Below, piece after piece: positions 60,506 to 64,000 of a DNA stretch of 64,000 bases. Source of the DNA: Betaproteobacteria bacterium (GTDB taxonomy: Bacteria; Pseudomonadota; Gammaproteobacteria; Burkholderiales; Rhodocyclaceae). The translations under genes were made by a program, and so were the position numbers. How positions within the stretch are numbered: position 1 is the first letter of the stretch; each line of letters starts with the position of its first letter. The notes under the pieces were generated by a model. It did not search any database and was not told where the DNA came from. It worked only from the letters and a program-made list of their open reading frames with translations. Location: NCBI GenBank assembly GCA_016705475.1, contig JADIYD010000009.1, positions 124,001-188,000 on the forward strand. The letters are read 5' to 3'.

Positions 60506-60547
60506 TTTCAATTTTGGCTGTTTTTTCCGGTTGACCGCAGCATTCGC
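60506..60547 (+). repeat. Dispersed repeat, intergenic copy downstream of pabBC
   Basis: ATTTCAATTTTGGCTG, TTTTTT, CCGGTTGACCGCAGCATTCG. One of the longest copies, with the full 5' ATTTCAA part; used here as the reference. Lies between convergent genes. Confidence 0.88.
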
Positions 60548-60571
60548 GTGCCGCGGTCATCGGGAGCGCAA

Positions 60572-61051
60572 TCAGCCGCGCAGCTTGCGCAAATAGAGTC
60601 CGAGCATCGAGAAAAGCGCGGCGGCAATGCCGTAGTAGAAGGACCGGGTGACATCGACATCCTGATAATCGAGCAGGATTGGCATGTCGTTTTCGACCGT
60701 GTAGCGGATCGTGGTCTGGAAGTGCCAGGAAGATGCCTTGACCTCGAAAATCCCGTTTTCGATTTTCCACTTGAGCCAGTTGTGTTCTTCCTGAACGTCA
60801 CCAGCCGGTTCCGCCGGCGTCAGCGAGGTGTAGAGGCCTTTTGCCTTCGCATCGGCCAGATCCTGGTAAGCAAAGCCGCAGGTTTCCTTGTTGGCGCAGT
60901 TGGCGACCAAGCGGAATTCCGGCTTCCAGACATCGGTTTTCTCTTTCGGCCACGAGATCATGAAAGCGATGCTCCACACGCCAACCAGCGCTGAAAAAAT
61001 CATCAGTGCTATGAAAATCTTTGCGAGAAGCCCGCGTTTGTCCTGAACCAT
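60572..61051 (-). CDS. Small membrane protein of unknown function
   Basis: 159 residues with a helix at each end (LAKIFIALMIFSALVGVWSI at about 9-32 and YYGIAAALFSMLGLYLRKL at about 138-156) and a soluble, probably periplasmic, part of about 100 residues containing two cysteines (ANCANKETCGF) that may form a disulfide. Family not recognised. Ends 9 bp after valS start side: it follows... on the same strand upstream is nothing but its own start at 61051, 9 bp from the valS stop, so it lies directly downstream of valS and may be co-transcribed with it. Confidence 0.7.
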   Translation of the reverse strand: MVQDKRGLLAKIFIALMIFSALVGVWSIAFMISWPKEKTDVWKPEFRLVANCANKETCGFAYQDLADAKAKGLYTSLTPAEPAGDVQEEHNWLKWKIENGIFEVKASSWHFQTTIRYTVENDMPILLDYQDVDVTRSFYYGIAAALFSMLGLYLRKLRG

Positions 61052-61059
61052 GTGAATCC

Positions 61060-63897
61060 TTATTGGTTACCCAGCTTGGCTAGCTGGGGCTTGAGTTGTT
61101 CCAGCGTCGCCGTGAAGTCGGCGACCCGCTGCTTTTCCTGATCGATCACGGCGGCCGGCGCACGGGCGACGAAACCTTCGTTGGCGAGCTTGCCCTGGGC
61201 AATCGAAATCTGCTTTTCGAGCTTTTCGATTTCCTTGGCGAGGCGCACGCGTTCGGCGGCAACATCAATTTCCACCTTGAGCATCAGGCGGGTTTCACCG
61301 ACCACGGCAACCGGCGCCATGGCATCGGCCGGCATGTCGGAAACGATTTGTACCTCGGAGAGCTTACCCAGAGCTTGCAGGATCGCCGCGAACTCGGAAA
61401 TTTCGGTGCCACCACCGGCCACCAGCAAAGGCATGCGCAGGGCGGGCGAGACGTTCATCTCGCCGCGCAGATTGCGGGTTGCGTAGGCCAGGGCCTTCAG
61501 GCGCTCGACCTTGGCTTCGGAGGCCGGGTCCAGCTTGTATTCCTCGGCGCGCGGGTAGGCGGCGAGCATGATCGACTCGTGCGTCTTGCGGCCGGCGATC
61601 GGGGCGACCGTCTGCCACAGCTCTTCGGTAATGAACGGGATGAGCGGATGGGCCAGGCGCAGGATGGCTTCCAGCGTGCGCACCAGGGTGCGGCGCGCAC
61701 CGCGCTGCTGGGCGTCGTTGCCGGTCTGGATCTCGACCTTGGCGATTTCCAGGTACCAGTCGCAGAACTCGTCCCAGATGAATTTGTAGATCGCCTGGGC
61801 GACCAAGTCGAAACGGTAGTCGGTGAAGTGCTGTTCGACTTCCTTTTCGACGCGCTGCAACTGGCTGACGATCCAGCGATCGGCGAAGCTGAATTCAAGC
61901 GGGGCGGAACCGCCGCAGGCCGGGCCGTTCTGCTGGTGCTCAAGGGCCAGGTCGTGGCCTTCAACATTCATCAGCACAAAGCGCGTGGCGTTCCACAGCT
62001 TGTTGCAGAAATTACGGTAGCCGTCGCAGCGGTTGAGGTCGAACTTGATGTCACGGCCTGGCGAGGCGAGGCTGGCGAAGGTGAAGCGCAGGGCGTCGGT
62101 GCCGAAGGAAGCAATGCCTTCCGGGAACTCCTTCTTGGTCTTCTTGGCGATACTTTCAGCCTGCTTCGGATTCATCAGGCCGGTCGTGCGCTTTTCGATC
62201 AGCGCGTCGAGGCCGATGCCGTCGATCAGGTCGATCGGGTCGAGCACATTGCCCTTCGACTTCGACATCTTCTGGCCTTCGCCATCGCGGATCAGGCCAT
62301 GCACATAAACGTGCTTGAACGGGATCTGGCCGGTGATCTGCTTGGTCATCATGACCATGCGGGCGACCCAGAAGAAGATGATGTCGAAACCGGTGACCAG
62401 CACGGTCGACGGCAAATATTGCTGCAAAATCGGGTTGGCGGCGTCGATGGCCTCGTCGCCCGTCCAGTCGAGGGTCGAGAAAGGCCACAGGGCAGACGAG
62501 AACCAGGTGTCAAGGACGTCTTCGTCGCGGCTCAGCGCGCCGGTGTAGCCCTGTTTGGCGGCTTCGGCCTTGGCTTCCGCTTCGCTGTGGGCAACGAAAA
62601 CCTGACCGTCTTCGCCATACCAGGCGGGAATCTGGTGGCCCCACCAGAGCTGGCGGGAAATACACCAGTCCTGGATGTTGTTGAGCCACTGGTTGTAGGT
62701 GTTGACCCAGTTTTCCGGATAGAACTTGATTTCGCCGGAATGGACGACGTCGAGCGCCTTCTCGGTGATCGACTTGCCATCGTCGCCCGGCTTGGACATC
62801 GCGACGAACCATTGATCGGTGAGCATTGGCTCGATGACGACATTGGTCCGGTCGCCGCGCGGCACCTTGAGCTTGTGCTTGTCGGTTTTTTCGAGGATGC
62901 CGAGGGCTTCGAGGTCGGCGACGACGGCCTTGCGGGCGTCGAAGCGGTCGAGGCCACGGTATTTTTCAGGGGCATTCTCGTTAATCTTGGCGTCGAGCGT
63001 CAGGATCGAAATCATGGGCAGGCTGTGACGCTGGCCGACGGCGTAGTCGTTGAAGTCGTGCGCCGGGGTGACCTTGACGCAGCCCGTGCCGAACTCGAGA
63101 TCGACGTAGCTGTCGGCGATGATCGGGATTTCTCTAACGGTCAACGGCAGCTTCACCATCTTGCCGATCATGTGCTTGTAGCGCTCGTCTTCCGGGTGAA
63201 CCATGACGGCGGTGTCGCCGAGCATGGTTTCCGGTCGCGTCGTGGCGACGACCAGGCTATCCGAGCCGTCGGCCAGCGGGTAGCGGATGTGCCACATGAA
63301 GCCGTCTTCTTCTTCCTGCACGACTTCGAGGTCGGAAACGGCGGTATTGAGCTTCGGGTCCCAGTTCACCAGGCGCTTGCCGCGGTAGATCAGGCCTTCG
63401 TTAAAGAGGCGGACGAAGGTTTCGGTGACGACCTTGTTGAGGCCGGCATCCATCGTGAAACGCTCGCGCTTCCAGTCCGGGCTGGTGCCCATGCGGCGCA
63501 TCTGTTTGGTGATGGTGTTGCCGGAGTATTCCTTCCATTCCCAGACCTTTTCCAGGAACTTCTCGCGGCCGAGATCGTGGCGCGAAATGCCCTGCGCGTC
63601 CAGCTGGCGTTCGACAACGATCTGCGTCGCGATGCCGGCGTGGTCGGTGCCCGGCTGCCACAGCGTGTTGTGGCCGCGCATCCGGTAGTAGCGGGTCAGG
63701 GCGTCCATCAGCGTCTGGTTGAAGCCGTGGCCCATGTGCAGCGTGCCGGTCACATTGGGCGGCGGCAGCAGGATGCAGAAGTTTTCGTCAGCGGCCTTGC
63801 TGCGGTCAACGCCGGCAGCGAAGTAATTCTGGGCTTCCCACTCGGGGTACCAGCGGCGTTCGATATCGGCTGGTTCAAAGGCTTTGGCGAGTTCCAT
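61060..63897 (-). CDS. valS: Valyl-tRNA synthetase
   Basis: 945 residues, class Ia synthetase. The HIGH motif appears as LHMGHGFNQTLMDAL (about residue 55) and KMSKS as GQKMSKSKGNVLDPIDLI (about residue 550). The editing domain, anticodon-binding domain and the C-terminal coiled coil (AKEIEKLEKQISIAQGKLAN) characteristic of ValS are all present. AAAAGGGGAAAAC-like purine-rich sequence is not adjacent; a weak site precedes ATG 63897. Confidence 0.97.
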   Translation of the reverse strand: MELAKAFEPADIERRWYPEWEAQNYFAAGVDRSKAADENFCILLPPPNVTGTLHMGHGFNQTLMDALTRYYRMRGHNTLWQPGTDHAGIATQIVVERQLDAQGISRHDLGREKFLEKVWEWKEYSGNTITKQMRRMGTSPDWKRERFTMDAGLNKVVTETFVRLFNEGLIYRGKRLVNWDPKLNTAVSDLEVVQEEEDGFMWHIRYPLADGSDSLVVATTRPETMLGDTAVMVHPEDERYKHMIGKMVKLPLTVREIPIIADSYVDLEFGTGCVKVTPAHDFNDYAVGQRHSLPMISILTLDAKINENAPEKYRGLDRFDARKAVVADLEALGILEKTDKHKLKVPRGDRTNVVIEPMLTDQWFVAMSKPGDDGKSITEKALDVVHSGEIKFYPENWVNTYNQWLNNIQDWCISRQLWWGHQIPAWYGEDGQVFVAHSEAEAKAEAAKQGYTGALSRDEDVLDTWFSSALWPFSTLDWTGDEAIDAANPILQQYLPSTVLVTGFDIIFFWVARMVMMTKQITGQIPFKHVYVHGLIRDGEGQKMSKSKGNVLDPIDLIDGIGLDALIEKRTTGLMNPKQAESIAKKTKKEFPEGIASFGTDALRFTFASLASPGRDIKFDLNRCDGYRNFCNKLWNATRFVLMNVEGHDLALEHQQNGPACGGSAPLEFSFADRWIVSQLQRVEKEVEQHFTDYRFDLVAQAIYKFIWDEFCDWYLEIAKVEIQTGNDAQQRGARRTLVRTLEAILRLAHPLIPFITEELWQTVAPIAGRKTHESIMLAAYPRAEEYKLDPASEAKVERLKALAYATRNLRGEMNVSPALRMPLLVAGGGTEISEFAAILQALGKLSEVQIVSDMPADAMAPVAVVGETRLMLKVEIDVAAERVRLAKEIEKLEKQISIAQGKLANEGFVARAPAAVIDQEKQRVADFTATLEQLKPQLAKLGNQ

Positions 63898-63927
63898 GGG
63901 CTTGTCGGAAAAGGGGAAAACCCATGA

Positions 63928-64000
63928 TTATACCCGCGATTGTTGGCGCACCCAGCCTGCTAGTTCGGTCTCTCCATGATCGCCGTGCCCCAGCTTGAGG
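63928..64000 (-). CDS. 3' end of an unidentified gene upstream of valS
   Basis: The last 24 codons of a minus-strand frame are visible, reading LKLGHGDHGETELAGWVRQQ then SRV and stop at 63928. Too short to assign. It ends 30 bp before the valS start, so valS may be in its operon. Confidence 0.4.
   Translation of the reverse strand, partial: LKLGHGDHGETELAGWVRQQSRV

Noticed and set aside
63795..63825. GTTGACCGCAGCA (complement) in valS resembles the repeat core
   Set aside because: Only the core matches, without the T-run or ATTTCAA parts; may be chance.
61096..63927. Very long open frame (943 codons) on the plus strand
   Set aside because: It is the exact complement of valS; length comes from high GC and codon bias. 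The translation has no family features.
1..64000. CRISPR array, tRNA or rRNA genes
   Set aside because: No regularly spaced direct repeats, no cloverleaf or rRNA-like segments were seen on reading the window.

Overview
The window looks like chromosome of a betaproteobacterium of the Rhodocyclales, most likely Dechloromonas or a close relative. The grounds are high-GC coding sequence, a sox cluster in the order fccB(soxF)-cytochrome / arsR-type regulator / soxCDYZAXB (an order I recall for Dechloromonas aromatica), PAS-rich sensor kinases, and a short dispersed repeat with the core CCGGTTGACCG. The genus is inference; the gene content is read from sequence.

Region 1 (1-17.8 kb) is for sulfur chemistry and signalling. 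A divergent pair, fccAB-like flavocytochrome genes (minus) and an ArsR-type regulator (plus), is followed by soxC, soxD, soxY, soxZ, soxA, soxX, soxB and a periplasmic rhodanese. This is a complete thiosulfate-oxidising system including sulfane dehydrogenase SoxCD. After a strong terminator comes a hybrid sensor kinase whose receiver domain is out of frame, then a YeeE/TsuA-type sulfur transporter, a methyl-accepting protein and the pntAa-pntAb-pntB transhydrogenase operon. A second soxYZ pair lies 50 kb away (55.7-56.5 kb), directly behind moaC.

Region 2 (17.8-23.6 kb) and region 5 (47.4-52.5 kb) hold the isocitrate branch point: aceK, a monomeric and a dimeric NADP-isocitrate dehydrogenase, malate synthase, isocitrate lyase and a LysR regulator. 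The promoter regions of the lyase and of the synthase/LysR pair share the word GTCTTATA; at the lyase it is part of a perfect 14-bp palindrome next to a good sigma-70 promoter.

Region 3 (23.6-28.5 kb) has small unknown proteins, an RNA methyltransferase, a periplasmic DsrE-like protein, murI and a class III CoA-transferase. Region 4 (28.5-36.5 kb) is the accessory part: nhaD, an IS5/IS427-type element, a Kef-type antiporter cut at both ends, an IS256-type element without matching target duplications, then a drug-efflux MFS gene with a divergent LysR regulator.

The rest (36.5-47.2 kb) holds a TonB-like protein, an ankyrin protein, an lrgA-lrgB-kinase-regulator operon, a diguanylate cyclase with a periplasmic haem-c motif, and another PAS kinase that seems to start at CTG. 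The last part (52.5-64 kb) is housekeeping: rraA, clpA-clpS, a cold-shock gene, moaC-soxYZ, an M48/TPR protease, tusA, a pabB-pabC fusion, a small membrane protein and valS.

The most unusual signal is the dispersed repeat of about 35-40 bp. I find seven intergenic copies and about five inside genes, including the signal-peptide codons of soxX and soxD, the 3' end of murI and the N-terminal region of the TonB-like gene. I saw no tRNA, rRNA or CRISPR array.
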